50,254 bases of DNA from positions 1-50,254 of the forward strand of contig JBCBRH010000035.1 of NCBI GenBank assembly GCA_039819785.1, read 5' to 3'. Below are positions 8,168 through 16,946 of this stretch, in pieces (position 1 is the stretch's first letter; each line of letters starts with the position of its first letter). The notes under the pieces are model-generated. The model worked only from the letters and a program-made list of their open reading frames with translations. It was not told the DNA's origin and ran no database searches. This DNA comes from JBCBRD01 sp039819785. Its GTDB lineage: Bacteria > Pseudomonadota > Alphaproteobacteria > Rhizobiales > Hyphomicrobiaceae. Both the position numbers and the translations under genes were made by a program.

Positions 8168-9193
8168 TTGGAACACGTACTTCAAAAAAACTGGCAGGAC
8201 CTGATCAAGCCGCAAAAGCTTGAAATCACGCCGGGTCGCGATGCGAAGCGCGTCGCAACCGTCGTCGCAGAACCACTCGAGCGCGGTTTTGGCATGACAC
8301 TCGGCAACGCGTTGCGCCGCGTGCTGCTGTCCTCGTTGCAGGGTTCGGCCATCCGCACCGTCCAGATCGATGGCGTTTTGCATGAGTTCTCCTCTATTCC
8401 CGGCGTCCGGGAGGACGTGACAAACATCGTCCTCAACATCAAAGACATTGCCCTTCGCGTCCACTCCGAGGGCGCCAAGCGGATGGTTTTGAAGAAGGAA
8501 GGCCCAGGCCCGGCTTTTGCCGGCGATATTGAAGCTGGTTCTGACGTCGAAATCCTGAACCCGGAACACGTGATCTGCCATCTCGACACCGGTGCATCGG
8601 TTCGAATGGAGTTCACAGCCGATATTGGTAAAGGCTATGTCGCCGCCGACCGGAACCGTCCCGAGGATGCCCCCATCGGTCTTATCCCGGTCGACAGCCT
8701 CTATAGCCCGGTTCGCAAAGTGTCCTACAAAGTCGAGCACACGCGCGAAGGCCAGATCCTCGACTACGACAAGCTGACCATGACGGTCGAAACAGACGGT
8801 TCGATCTCGGCGGAAGATGCAGTCGCACTTGCCGCGCGGATATTGCAGGATCAACTCGGCGTCTTCGTCAACTTTGAAGAACCGCAAAAACCACAGACCG
8901 AACAGCAACACCCAGAGCTGGCGTTCAATGCCGCCTTGCTGAAAAAGGTCGACGAACTGGAGCTTTCTGTGCGCTCCGCTAACTGCCTGAAGAACGATAA
9001 CATCGTTTACATCGGCGACCTGATCCAGAAGTCGGAAGCCGAGATGCTGCGCACACCGAACTTCGGCCGGAAGTCGCTGAACGAAATCAAGGAAGTCCTG
9101 GCCGCCATGGGGCTTCACCTCGGCATGGACGTTCCGAATTGGCCACCCGACAACATCGAGGAACTGGCCAAGCGTTTCGAGGATCAGTACTGA
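8168..9193 (+). CDS. rpoA: DNA-directed RNA polymerase subunit alpha
   Basis: The alpha subunit scaffolds RNA polymerase assembly, and its C-terminal domain contacts UP elements and activators. I chose the TTG at 8168: GGAGAG lies 7 bases upstream, and the product (341 residues) then begins MEHVLQKNWQDLIKP, matching the family. The frame stays open upstream to 7823, inside rpsK, but that part is not alpha-like. The N-terminal domain includes GFGMTLGNALRRVLLSS. The C-terminal domain begins near SVRSANCLKNDNI and ends with the helix-hairpin-helix part (FGRKSLNEIKEVL). Confidence 0.95.
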   Translation: MEHVLQKNWQDLIKPQKLEITPGRDAKRVATVVAEPLERGFGMTLGNALRRVLLSSLQGSAIRTVQIDGVLHEFSSIPGVREDVTNIVLNIKDIALRVHSEGAKRMVLKKEGPGPAFAGDIEAGSDVEILNPEHVICHLDTGASVRMEFTADIGKGYVAADRNRPEDAPIGLIPVDSLYSPVRKVSYKVEHTREGQILDYDKLTMTVETDGSISAEDAVALAARILQDQLGVFVNFEEPQKPQTEQQHPELAFNAALLKKVDELELSVRSANCLKNDNIVYIGDLIQKSEAEMLRTPNFGRKSLNEIKEVLAAMGLHLGMDVPNWPPDNIEELAKRFEDQY

Positions 9194-9324
9194 GCCTTCG
9201 AACGCACGACAGACGACACAAGAACAAGCGAGAGGCGCTCAAGAACCTCCGCATGAACAAACGTAAGTGAAATCGGCTCGGCTCCTGACACAGGCGCGCT
9301 GGGCCCGTAAAACGGATACGACCT

Positions 9325-9765
9325 ATGAGACACCGGAAGAAAGGTCGCCGCTTCGGCCGCGACGTCGGACATCGCCAAGCCATGTTCTCCAACATGGCCG
9401 CTTCACTCATCCGCCACGAACAGATCGTCACGACACTGCCCAAGGCTAAGGACCTGAAGCGCGTTGTCGACAAGTACATCACGCTGGGCAAGCGCGGAGA
9501 CTTGAATTCGCGCCGTTTGGCAGCAGCCCGTTTGCGCGACGAAGACATGGTCAAGAAACTGTTCGACGTCCTTGCTGAGCGCTACAAGGACCGCAGCGGG
9601 GGCTACACCCGCGTCCTCAAAGCCGGCTACAGATATGGCGACAGCGCACCACGCGCCGTCATCGAACTGGTGGACCGCGACCCCTCCGCCAAGGGTAAGG
9701 AAGACCGCGCCCGGCACGAGGCTGAAATGGCCGAAATGGAACAGGGTGAGGGCGCACCGGCCTAA
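9325..9765 (+). CDS. rplQ: 50S ribosomal protein L17
   Basis: L17 sits near the peptide exit tunnel. The 146-residue protein has the family start MRHRKKGRRFGRDVGHRQAM and the core EQIVTTLPKAKDLKRVVDK. It has an acidic C-terminal extension (EAEMAEMEQGEGAPA) beyond the enteric length of 127, as in other alphaproteobacteria. It is the last gene of the ribosomal block and is followed by a terminator-like hairpin at 9810-9842. Confidence 0.96.
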   Translation: MRHRKKGRRFGRDVGHRQAMFSNMAASLIRHEQIVTTLPKAKDLKRVVDKYITLGKRGDLNSRRLAAARLRDEDMVKKLFDVLAERYKDRSGGYTRVLKAGYRYGDSAPRAVIELVDRDPSAKGKEDRARHEAEMAEMEQGEGAPA

Positions 9766-9809
9766 ACCAGATGATCTCCGCCCGTGTGGGCAGATAAATA
9801 CGATCAAAG

Positions 9810-9842
9810 CGCTCGCGTCCTCAAAGAGGTCTCGGGCGTTTT
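9810..9842 (+). terminator. Rho-independent terminator after rplQ
   Basis: A 13-base arm (9810-9822) pairs with 9826-9838 around an AAA loop, with two mismatches and one G-T pair. TTTT follows at 9839-9842. It sits 45 bases after the rplQ stop, where the ribosomal transcript should end. The Deg gene starts 125 bases later. Confidence 0.65.
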
Positions 9843-9967
9843 GCGTTTGAGGGGGCCACACGCCACGTTGAGGCCCAATGAATCGTGCTCTCTAAACTCA
9901 TGATCGAGAGACTGGCCTGTGCGTGGCCATCGACGCGTGACAAAGATCGCAAAAGGGAAATGAGGAG

Positions 9968-11494
9968 ATGAGGTACAAGCTCTTCTCGAAAGTATCCGCT
10001 GGAGCTTTCCAGCAGCTCGGCGCCATCGCTGCCTTGCTCATCGCTGCCGGCCTTGGGGCGACCATGGCCTATGCGGCCTTCGGGGGTGGGACCGCTACGA
10101 GCCCAGCCACCATCTCACAAGCCACCATCTCACAAGCCACCAGTCCGACACCTGCCCAATGGGGCGTGGTCCCACGTACCCGGGAAGCCATCCGCCAGTC
10201 CTTCTCCCCCGTCGTCAAACGCGCCGCGCCTGCCGTCGTCAACGTTTACGTCTCATCGCGCGTGCGCACCTTCGCATCCCCGTTCCGCAACGACCCGTTC
10301 TTTGACTTCCTGTTTCGTGGGGACCGCTTCGGTCGCCCATCGGAACGCATGCAGTCTTCGTTGGGCTCAGGTGTCATCGTGTCGCCCGACGGCGTGATCG
10401 TCACCAATACGCATGTCATCAAGGCCCGCGGAGAAACGAAAATCCGCGTTGCACTGGCCGACAAGCGCGAGTTCGATGCCCGCCTGCTCAGCCAGGATGA
10501 AAAGACCGACATCGCCGTGCTGAAGATCGACAACGGCAACGAAAGGTTCCCCTACCTGGAGTTTGACGATTCCGACCAACTTGAAGTCGGCGACCTTGTG
10601 CTGGCCATCGGCAATCCTTTTGGCGTCGGACAAACCGTCACGAGCGGCATCATTTCGGCAACCGCGCGCTCTCAGTTGCGCTCCGAAGCTGTCTTCATTC
10701 AGACAGATGCCGCCATCAATCCAGGCAATTCCGGCGGTGCCCTTGTGGACGTCGACGGCAGACTCGTTGGCATCAACACAGCCATTTTTTCACGCTCAGG
10801 CGGGTCGCACGGGATTGGTTTCGCCATCCCCTCAAATCTCGTCCGGCTGTTCGTCGACAGCGCAGTGGAAGGTCGCAAGGTGGAACGCCCATGGCTTGGG
10901 GCAAGGCTTGAAAAGGTCGACCGCGACATGGCCTCAGCACTCGGTCTATCCCGCATAGCAGGTGCAGTCGTAACCCGCGTTTATGGAACCGGCCCGGCCA
11001 ATGATGCAGGCCTTGAACCAGGCGACGTCATCGTAAAGGTCGGAGACTTTGACGTGTCCGATGCCCGCTCGGTTCAGTATCGCCTCACGACCATGGGCGT
11101 CGGCAGGCGCGCGACGCTGCGGGTCATACGCAAAGGCCGCCCGATGACGTTGAGAATTGCACTCAGGCCTGCGCCAAAACCCGGTCCACGTGACATTCGC
11201 GATTTCTCCGGCAAGCATCCGTTTTCAGGTGCACGGCTTGCCAACATCCTGCCGACCATCGCAGATGAGCTGGACCTGGATACATCCGAAGGAGCCGTTG
11301 TTCTCAGTGTCGAGCGTCGCTCGGTTGCCGCGCGTCTCGGCTTCCGTGCCGGCGATGTGGTGGTCGAAACCGCAGGCCGACAGATCGCTGACCTGGATGA
11401 CCTCGAAAGTGCACTCAAGAGGCGCCCGCGGGTCTGGAACATCTCCATCCGTCGGGGCGGACGGTTGATCGAAACCCGCATTCCTGGGCTATGA
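9968..11494 (+). CDS. Periplasmic Deg/HtrA-type serine protease with two PDZ domains
   Basis: This is a 508-residue protease of the DegP/DegQ family, which degrades or refolds misfolded envelope proteins. An N-terminal hydrophobic segment (about residues 17-37) is a signal peptide or anchor. The trypsin-like domain has the triad His149 (NTHV), Asp181 (TDIAVL) and Ser255 (GNSGG). Two PDZ domains follow at about 305-400 and 415-505. A GAGGAG lies just before the ATG. The linker after the signal holds an ATISQ repeat. It sits between the ribosomal cluster and rarA. I cannot assign DegP versus DegQ, so no symbol is given. Confidence 0.93.
   Translation: MRYKLFSKVSAGAFQQLGAIAALLIAAGLGATMAYAAFGGGTATSPATISQATISQATSPTPAQWGVVPRTREAIRQSFSPVVKRAAPAVVNVYVSSRVRTFASPFRNDPFFDFLFRGDRFGRPSERMQSSLGSGVIVSPDGVIVTNTHVIKARGETKIRVALADKREFDARLLSQDEKTDIAVLKIDNGNERFPYLEFDDSDQLEVGDLVLAIGNPFGVGQTVTSGIISATARSQLRSEAVFIQTDAAINPGNSGGALVDVDGRLVGINTAIFSRSGGSHGIGFAIPSNLVRLFVDSAVEGRKVERPWLGARLEKVDRDMASALGLSRIAGAVVTRVYGTGPANDAGLEPGDVIVKVGDFDVSDARSVQYRLTTMGVGRRATLRVIRKGRPMTLRIALRPAPKPGPRDIRDFSGKHPFSGARLANILPTIADELDLDTSEGAVVLSVERRSVAARLGFRAGDVVVETAGRQIADLDDLESALKRRPRVWNISIRRGGRLIETRIPGL
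10106..10142 (+). repeat. 15-base tandem repeat inside the Deg protease gene
   Basis: GCCACCATCTCACAA occurs twice head to tail (10106-10120, 10121-10135), and its first 7 bases occur a third time (10136-10142). The period is five codons, so copy-number change keeps the frame. It encodes ATISQ repeats in the flexible linker between the signal segment and the protease domain. Confidence 0.85.
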
Positions 11495-11546
11495 TCGTTA
11501 AAAGCGCCCTCGCCTAGGCGTGGACGTTCGCAACTCGGTGTCGGTC

Positions 11547-11948
11547 ATGAACCAGGCCGTAAAGGCTGGCTTTTTGTACTTCGCTGTCCTTTTTGCGCTC
11601 GGTTGGGTTTTAGGCCCCATCCGTGTGCTGCTCCTTGAGCCGCGTCTTGGACAAGCCGGCGCCCTGGCGATCGAGGCGCCGTTGATGATCGCAGGAATGG
11701 TTTTTGCAGCGCGCTGGCTCACAGCCCGCCTCGGCATCGCCCACGCCTGTCTGCCCCGTGCCACCATGGGCTTGACCGCAGTGGCATCGCTTGCGGTGGC
11801 CGAAATTTTGAGTTCCATTTTGATCAGCGGCCAGCCAGAGCTTCCTTCGACCAGCGATGTGTCATGGCTCTTCAGCCTTGCGGGCGCATTGTCCATCGGG
11901 CTCTATTGCGCTCTCGCAACAATGCCACTGATCGTAGGGCGCCGATGA
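11547..11948 (+). CDS. Conserved hypothetical inner-membrane protein
   Basis: This 133-residue protein has four hydrophobic segments (about residues 6-25, 39-56, 71-91 and 103-128 from the ATG at 11547) and no recognisable catalytic motif. A GTG at 11520 would add 9 residues; neither start has a strong Shine-Dalgarno. Its TGA overlaps the ATG of rarA (ATGA), so the two are translationally coupled. The role is unknown. The position between the Deg protease and rarA suggests a co-transcribed unit. Confidence 0.7.
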   Translation: MNQAVKAGFLYFAVLFALGWVLGPIRVLLLEPRLGQAGALAIEAPLMIAGMVFAARWLTARLGIAHACLPRATMGLTAVASLAVAEILSSILISGQPELPSTSDVSWLFSLAGALSIGLYCALATMPLIVGRR

Positions 11949-13261
11949 GCAATCTATTTGAAGCTGCAGGACTGAGCCAGCAAGGCCCCCGCCCGCTCGC
12001 AGACCGGTTGCGCCCGCAAACCTTGAGCGACGTCGTCGGCCAGCCGCATATCGTCGGCGAAGATGGCACCCTGACCCGCATGTTGGCCAGCAAACGTTTG
12101 TCCTCGATGATCCTTTGGGGTCCGCCTGGCTGTGGGAAAACCACAATTGCGCGTCTATTGGCAGATGAGACAGACCTCGAATTCCAACAGCTGTCCGCCA
12201 TCTTTTCGGGCGTGCAGGATCTGCGCAAAGCCTTCGACGAAGCAAAGCGGCTGCGCGAAATGGGCCGTGGCACGCTCCTTTTCGTTGACGAGATCCACCG
12301 TTTCAACCGCGCGCAACAAGATAGCTTTCTGCCCCACATGGAGGACGGCACGATCACACTGGTGGGCGCCACAACGGAAAACCCCTCGTTTGAGCTGAAC
12401 GCAGCTGTTCTGTCGCGCAGCGTGGTCCTCGTGTTCAACCGGCTGGAGGAGCAGGCGCTCGAAGAGCTCATCGCCCGCGCCGAAGCCGAAGAAGGCCGCA
12501 CCCTGCCGCTGGATGCGTCAGCCAGAGGTGCCATGATCGCAATGGCTGACGGCGATGGCCGGGCCATGATCAATCTGGCTGAAGAAGTTTTCGCTTTGCT
12601 TGGCGAAGGCAGCCCGGAACTGGACCGCGACGGGCTCGTCAAACTCATCCAACGCCGCGCACCACTCTACGACAAGGGACGTGACGGGCACTACAACCTC
12701 GTGTCAGCTCTTCACAAGGCCGTACGCGGCTCAGATCCAGACGCAGCACTTTATTGGTTGTGCCGCATGCTGGATGGGGGAGAGGACCGCCTGTTCATTG
12801 CACGCCGCCTCGTCCGCATGGCCAACGAAGATATTGGGCTGGCAGACCCGCAAGCCGTAACCCAGGCGCTTGCCGCAAAGGACACGTTCGACTTTCTCGG
12901 CTCCCCGGAAGGCGAACTGGCACTTGCCCAGGCGACCATCTACCTCGCGACCGCACCAAAATCCAACGGTGTCTACGTGGCCTATAAGGCGGCCATGCGC
13001 GCAGCAAAACAGCATGGCTCGTTGAGCCCGCCCAAGACCATTCTCAACGCGCCCACCACGCTGATGAAGGATGAAGGCTACGGCGCAGATTATGCATATG
13101 ACCACGATGCGCCTGATGCCTTTTCCGGCCAGAACTATTTCCCCGATGAGATGGACCATCGTCCGCGCTATTACGATCCCCCCGATCGAGGCTTCGAGCG
13201 CGACATCCGAAAAAGGCTCGCCTGGTGGGATGGTCTTAGACGCAAGCGCAATGAGGGTTAG
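11945..13261 (+). CDS. rarA: Replication-associated recombination protein A (MgsA/RarA AAA+ ATPase)
   Basis: RarA is an AAA+ ATPase of the clamp-loader group that acts at stalled replication forks. The start is the ATG at 11945, which overlaps the preceding stop and gives MSNLFEAAGLSQQGPRPLADRLRP. Walker A is GPPGCGKTT at residues 59-67, and Walker B with the DEIH box is LLFVDEIHRFN at about 111-121. The C-terminal half has the family's tetramerisation region, with the PEGELALAQATIYLATAPKS and NYFPDEM stretches. The length, 438 residues, is normal. The next gene converges on it. Confidence 0.95.
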   Translation: MSNLFEAAGLSQQGPRPLADRLRPQTLSDVVGQPHIVGEDGTLTRMLASKRLSSMILWGPPGCGKTTIARLLADETDLEFQQLSAIFSGVQDLRKAFDEAKRLREMGRGTLLFVDEIHRFNRAQQDSFLPHMEDGTITLVGATTENPSFELNAAVLSRSVVLVFNRLEEQALEELIARAEAEEGRTLPLDASARGAMIAMADGDGRAMINLAEEVFALLGEGSPELDRDGLVKLIQRRAPLYDKGRDGHYNLVSALHKAVRGSDPDAALYWLCRMLDGGEDRLFIARRLVRMANEDIGLADPQAVTQALAAKDTFDFLGSPEGELALAQATIYLATAPKSNGVYVAYKAAMRAAKQHGSLSPPKTILNAPTTLMKDEGYGADYAYDHDAPDAFSGQNYFPDEMDHRPRYYDPPDRGFERDIRKRLAWWDGLRRKRNEG

Positions 13262-13383
13262 TCGTCGCACAAACGGACGTGGGGCGAATGCTATGGTCCG
13301 CGTTTGCGCTGCAACCTCTCAAATGGGAACGCGACCGTTCGAACCCGGGTGCAGGGCTGAGCAGCTGAAGAGGTCATGGCCGA

Positions 13384-14637
13384 TCAGACGCAGTCCGCGG
13401 ATTGCTCAGCCAGCCAAGCAGCCGCACCAACTCCCGCCGCACGTCCCGTCGCAAAACATGCCTGCAATAGATACCCACCCGTTGGGGCGTCCCAATCAAG
13501 CATTTCACCAGCCACGAAAACTCCGGGCTTGCGCTTCAACATCAACCGCCTGTCCAGATCTTCAAACCGGACACCCCCAGCCGTTGAAATCGCTTTTTCA
13601 AATGTGCCGAGCCCGGTGATGGGGAGCGATGCATGTTTGATCCTGGCGGCCAATCCTGAAGCAGACAGGTCACCCAGCCGAACCCCTTCAGCCAATGCGA
13701 GTTCCTGAACGATGCCAATCGCAATAGGCGATAACCGGGTTGCTTTTCGAAGGAGATTGGTCAACGACGGCTTGCCGCTCGCTTTTTCGAGCTGGGCGGC
13801 AACAGCAGCCTCAGCAACGTCCGGCTTGAGATCAATGACGAGGGTGGTTTTGCCATCGCGGCCAATCGCGTCCCGCAGCGATGCTGAAACAGCATAGATC
13901 GCACCGCCCTCAATGCCATCAGCCGTAACGATAGCATCACCCCGCCCGCGCGCGGCTCCATGCTGCACCGCCAGTCCCTTGAGCGGTTGCCCCTCAAAAC
14001 GCTGACGAAACACATCCGACCATTGAACTTGAAAACCACAATTGGCCGGCTGCAATGGCGAAACCTCAATCCCGCATTCGGCAAGCAAGTGAACCCACGC
14101 CCCATCCGAGCCGAGCCGTGGCCAGCTGGCACCGCCAAGTGCGAGAACGAGAGCGTCCACGTCGACCCGTTCAATTCCGCCGGGGGTCTCGAACACAACC
14201 GTGCGCTCCGCCTCCAATCCGATCCACCGATGCCGCTTCTTGAACGTCACGCCGCGATCTCCCAGCCGCTTCAACCACGCCCGCAATAAGCCCGAAGCCT
14301 TCATACGCTTTGGAAAAACCCGCCCGCTGCTGCCAATGAATGTTGGTTCGTCAAGATCATCGCACCACGCCTGAACGTCGCTTGGTGAAAACGACTTGAT
14401 CACGTCTGTCAACCTGTCCGAACGCGAACCATATCGGTCCAGGAAAGTGTCCAAAGGCTCGCTGTGAGTGAGGTTGAGCCCTCCACGCCCGGCCATGAGA
14501 AACTTCCGGCCAGCCGACGACATGGCATCGTAGACCGTGACGGTCACGGATGAACTGAGCGACAGGTATTCAGCCGCCGTTAGACCGGCGGGACCTGCAC
14601 CCACAATCGCAACATGCTGTTTTGCTGAGGTTTGCAT
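13384..14637 (-). CDS. BaiN/HI0933-family NAD(P)/FAD-dependent oxidoreductase
   Basis: This 417-residue flavoprotein has an N-terminal FAD-binding motif GAGPAGLTAAEYL (about residues 12-24), the GRKFLMAGRGGLNLTHSE region diagnostic of the HI0933/BaiN family, and a C-terminal FAD-closing motif (GVFVAGEMLDWDAPTGGYLLQ). I chose the ATG at 14637 (MQTSAKQHVAIVG), since the 20 residues further upstream are not family-like. Substrates of most members are unknown; BaiN itself was described in bile-acid metabolism of gut bacteria, which need not apply here. It is convergent with rarA. Confidence 0.88.
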   Translation of the reverse strand: MQTSAKQHVAIVGAGPAGLTAAEYLSLSSSVTVTVYDAMSSAGRKFLMAGRGGLNLTHSEPLDTFLDRYGSRSDRLTDVIKSFSPSDVQAWCDDLDEPTFIGSSGRVFPKRMKASGLLRAWLKRLGDRGVTFKKRHRWIGLEAERTVVFETPGGIERVDVDALVLALGGASWPRLGSDGAWVHLLAECGIEVSPLQPANCGFQVQWSDVFRQRFEGQPLKGLAVQHGAARGRGDAIVTADGIEGGAIYAVSASLRDAIGRDGKTTLVIDLKPDVAEAAVAAQLEKASGKPSLTNLLRKATRLSPIAIGIVQELALAEGVRLGDLSASGLAARIKHASLPITGLGTFEKAISTAGGVRFEDLDRRLMLKRKPGVFVAGEMLDWDAPTGGYLLQACFATGRAAGVGAAAWLAEQSADCV

Positions 14638-14736
14638 GCCTCGATATAGCATCAGCCAGGCCTCGCGTGCCCAGATCTTATGAGCCACGTGACTCAAGTT
14701 GGCTCGGCGATGGCCTCAATATGCAAAAGCCGCCGA

Positions 14737-15228
14737 TTAGACAGACCGGCGTCGGTCGCGTGGTTCCAATGGGGGTAGGTTTTGAAGTTCGGGAAAGCGG
14801 TCAAACAGCGATGGCTGTTGCTGTTTGCGCTCAGCAGCCGCCTTGCGCTTAAGCGCCAACGCGTGGATCGCATCGCTCAGGATTTGCGGGTCACTCGCGA
14901 TGTCAGGCTTCGCCAGGTAGTCTGCGCAACCCGCCGCCGTCAGCACTTCTTTGCGCCCGCGGACCAATGAACTGGCCACGATGATGATCCTGCCGTCCAT
15001 GGACATTCGCTTCATGAACGGCAGAGTATCGAGCGCGTTCATGTGGCTCAGGTAGTCATCAAGGATGATGCACTGCGGCTTGTCCTGAAGAATTGGCCCG
15101 TAGCTATCTTCCAGCACGGCAAACGACCTAAAGCGGGCCTCAGGCATGACATGCCTCAAGGCGCGCTCCAGCATTTCGCGGTCGCGACGATCATCATCGA
15201 TGATAAAAATCGGTTTCGAAAAGCTCAT
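14737..15228 (-). CDS. Single-domain response regulator with C-terminal extension
   Basis: This 163-residue protein is a CheY-like receiver. It has the acidic cluster DDD at residues 11-13, the likely phospho-acceptor Asp58 (ILDDYL), and a conserved Lys in DYLAKPD near residue 111. No DNA-binding or enzymatic output domain follows, only about 40 charged, Gln-rich residues (AERKQQQPSLFDRF). I chose ATG 15228, which gives MSFSKPIFIIDDD. There is no histidine kinase in the window. It may relay phosphate or bind a partner protein. Confidence 0.8.
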   Translation of the reverse strand: MSFSKPIFIIDDDRRDREMLERALRHVMPEARFRSFAVLEDSYGPILQDKPQCIILDDYLSHMNALDTLPFMKRMSMDGRIIIVASSLVRGRKEVLTAAGCADYLAKPDIASDPQILSDAIHALALKRKAAAERKQQQPSLFDRFPELQNLPPLEPRDRRRSV

Positions 15229-15357
15229 AACGCCCACAAACACTAGCCTGTAGACATAAGATAAGCAGTTTTTACAAAGTTCGGCGAAATTGTAACGTCG
15301 TGGGTTTGCAAATCGTGAACGCGCGTCCGAAAACGAGAGCGCCACCGGTGGCCAGGC

Positions 15358-15828
15358 TTATGGCTTGGCGTTCGCCACCCGCTTATCCAGCTCTTCGATC
15401 ATAAATCGGATCGACCGGCGACGATCCTCCGCAACCAGAACGCCAGGCGTTTGCAGCAAGAACTGGAAAGCATCAATGGCACTTTGAATCCGCTTGATGT
15501 AGGCGTCCGGCCCAATCTCGTCTTTGACGGCATCGGCCGCGAATACCTCACACGTCGCAAATACATTGTGCGCACGCCAGATCGCGTTTGGCGTTCGACG
15601 TGCTTGGTCAGCCAGTTTTGCGCATTCCTCAAACCTGCCGTCGACGGCGGCGTAGCGCGCTTTCAGAAGCGTATCAACATCCGGCTTTGCGGCCTCTGCT
15701 GGTTGCGATTTCGGCCCTGCCGCACCAGTTTGCGGGGCAGTATCAGCGGCCAATGCCACATTGACTGAAAAGCCTATGGCCGCCAGAGCCAGGAGGCCCG
15801 ACCGGAGAATTGACGTATTGTTTCGCAT
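15358..15828 (-). CDS. Hypothetical secreted protein
   Basis: This 156-residue protein starts at ATG 15828. It has a signal peptide with hydrophobic core SGLLALAAIGFSVNVALA and probable cleavage after ALA-A. A short Pro/Ala/Gln-rich linker follows, then a helical region with a repeated cysteine pattern (EECAKLADQAR; VFATCEVF) that could form a disulfide in the periplasm. I do not recognise the family. It is read away from the Tae4-like gene on the other strand, 154 bases apart. Confidence 0.65.
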   Translation of the reverse strand: MRNNTSILRSGLLALAAIGFSVNVALAADTAPQTGAAGPKSQPAEAAKPDVDTLLKARYAAVDGRFEECAKLADQARRTPNAIWRAHNVFATCEVFAADAVKDEIGPDAYIKRIQSAIDAFQFLLQTPGVLVAEDRRRSIRFMIEELDKRVANAKP

Positions 15829-15982
15829 GACGTTTCCCGTTTGGTTCTTGTTTTTATGGGCCTTTAAACGGCGCAAAGCGCGTATCGGTTTGATTGCCAC
15901 ACCTAAGCCTTCGCCTGGGCAATAAGCCATGCTAGATCTGCAGACCTGCAACGAGTTGAGTTGAACGGACAAAAGTTAAACC

Positions 15983-16534
15983 ATGACCATCCAGTTCAAA
16001 GACCTGTGGCGCGGACACCCTATCAACGAGTCCGTGCAAGCGCCCTGCATCGCCGGGGCAGAGTTCAAAAATCTCGAAGGCCGCATCATTAGCAAGGGCT
16101 ATCCCGTCTTCGCCAACCAATGCGCCATCCGGCTTGGCATCGCATTGCGGCGGGCTGGCGTAACACCCGAGCAGCTTGGCCGCGTCACCCATTGCTACCA
16201 TCATCCACGCGAAGAAATGCATTACATCAATGCATCGCAGCTTGCCGTCGCCATCGAACGCGCCAACATCCCTGGCCTGAAGCGAGCTGAAAAAATCAAA
16301 GCCGAAGCTGTTGCGGAGTATTATCCCACGCTGTTCGGCCGCACGGGCATCGTCTTCATCAAGGACTATTGGCACCGCTCATCCGATGCGACCGGCAGCC
16401 CGACAGGCGATCACATCGATGTTTGGAACGGCTACCGTTCAAGCGCCAAGTGGCTGATGGAGTGGTTCTTCTGGGTGGGGTACTATGCCAACTATGCCGA
16501 CGCGGGCGAAATCTGGTTCTGGGAAGTCGAATAG
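15983..16534 (+). CDS. Tae4-family peptidoglycan amidase (type VI effector-like)
   Basis: This 183-residue protein matches the Tae4 family, NlpC/P60-like amidases that cut the D-Glu-mDAP bond of peptidoglycan. It has the nucleophile region FANQCAIRLG (Cys47), the histidine region GDHIDVWNG (His144, with Asp146 two residues on) and the preceding GRTGIVFIKDYW strand. An N-terminal WRGHP region is also Tae4-like. No signal peptide is present, as expected for an injected effector. No T6SS structural gene, VgrG or Hcp is in the window. The gene 96 bases downstream encodes a small membrane protein that could be an immunity candidate. The family call is from motifs and is fairly firm; use as a toxin is inference. 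Confidence 0.8.
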   Translation: MTIQFKDLWRGHPINESVQAPCIAGAEFKNLEGRIISKGYPVFANQCAIRLGIALRRAGVTPEQLGRVTHCYHHPREEMHYINASQLAVAIERANIPGLKRAEKIKAEAVAEYYPTLFGRTGIVFIKDYWHRSSDATGSPTGDHIDVWNGYRSSAKWLMEWFFWVGYYANYADAGEIWFWEVE

Positions 16535-16630
16535 CCGGGCCAGCAGCGGACGCGTTTGATAAGTCCGGTTGATCGCTGACATGCCGGCCAAGACCACTTT
16601 GTCTCAACCAACCCTGAGGAACGACACACG

Positions 16631-16876
16631 ATGCGATACATCATCGGCATGGTCTTCGCTGCGGGCGGCGCACTCGCCATGAGCCTTTTAGCGTCCAACA
16701 GCGCCGCCTCCTGGGTAACCCGGCAGTTCACGTTCGAAAGCCCCGATCAGGTTTCCGATGTCCACAGTGCAATCTTCATGGGCTTGAACGTGGTCGGTCT
16801 CATCATCGGTTGGGCCATTGGTTTTGGGGTCGGCAAAGCCATCGAGCGACCAGACGCGCAAGACGCCGATTTATAA
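16631..16876 (+). CDS. Small two-TM membrane protein next to the Tae4-like gene
   Basis: This is an 81-residue product with a hydrophobic N-terminus (residues 3-22) and a second span (about 50-70, GLNVVGLIIGWAIGFGVG) joined by a polar loop. GAGGAA precedes the ATG. It does not resemble the known Tai4 immunity proteins, which are soluble periplasmic proteins. It lies between the amidase gene and crcB on the same strand. It may be the amidase's partner, an unrelated membrane protein, or part of the crcB unit. Confidence 0.6.
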   Translation: MRYIIGMVFAAGGALAMSLLASNSAASWVTRQFTFESPDQVSDVHSAIFMGLNVVGLIIGWAIGFGVGKAIERPDAQDADL

Positions 16877-16946
16877 AGATCTGATCAAGGTTGCGATCCC
16901 GGCGCGGTAGCTGTCTGAAATTGGATGCACATCTCAAGGCTGGCAC

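Noticed and set aside
8177..8193. A-AAA-AAC slippery-type sequence at codons 4-6 of rpoA
   Set aside because: A -1 shift here would give only a short product and no stimulatory structure is evident; likely chance.
16877..16946. Fluoride riboswitch upstream of crcB
   Set aside because: The 70-base gap lacks the conserved riboswitch core, so none was called.
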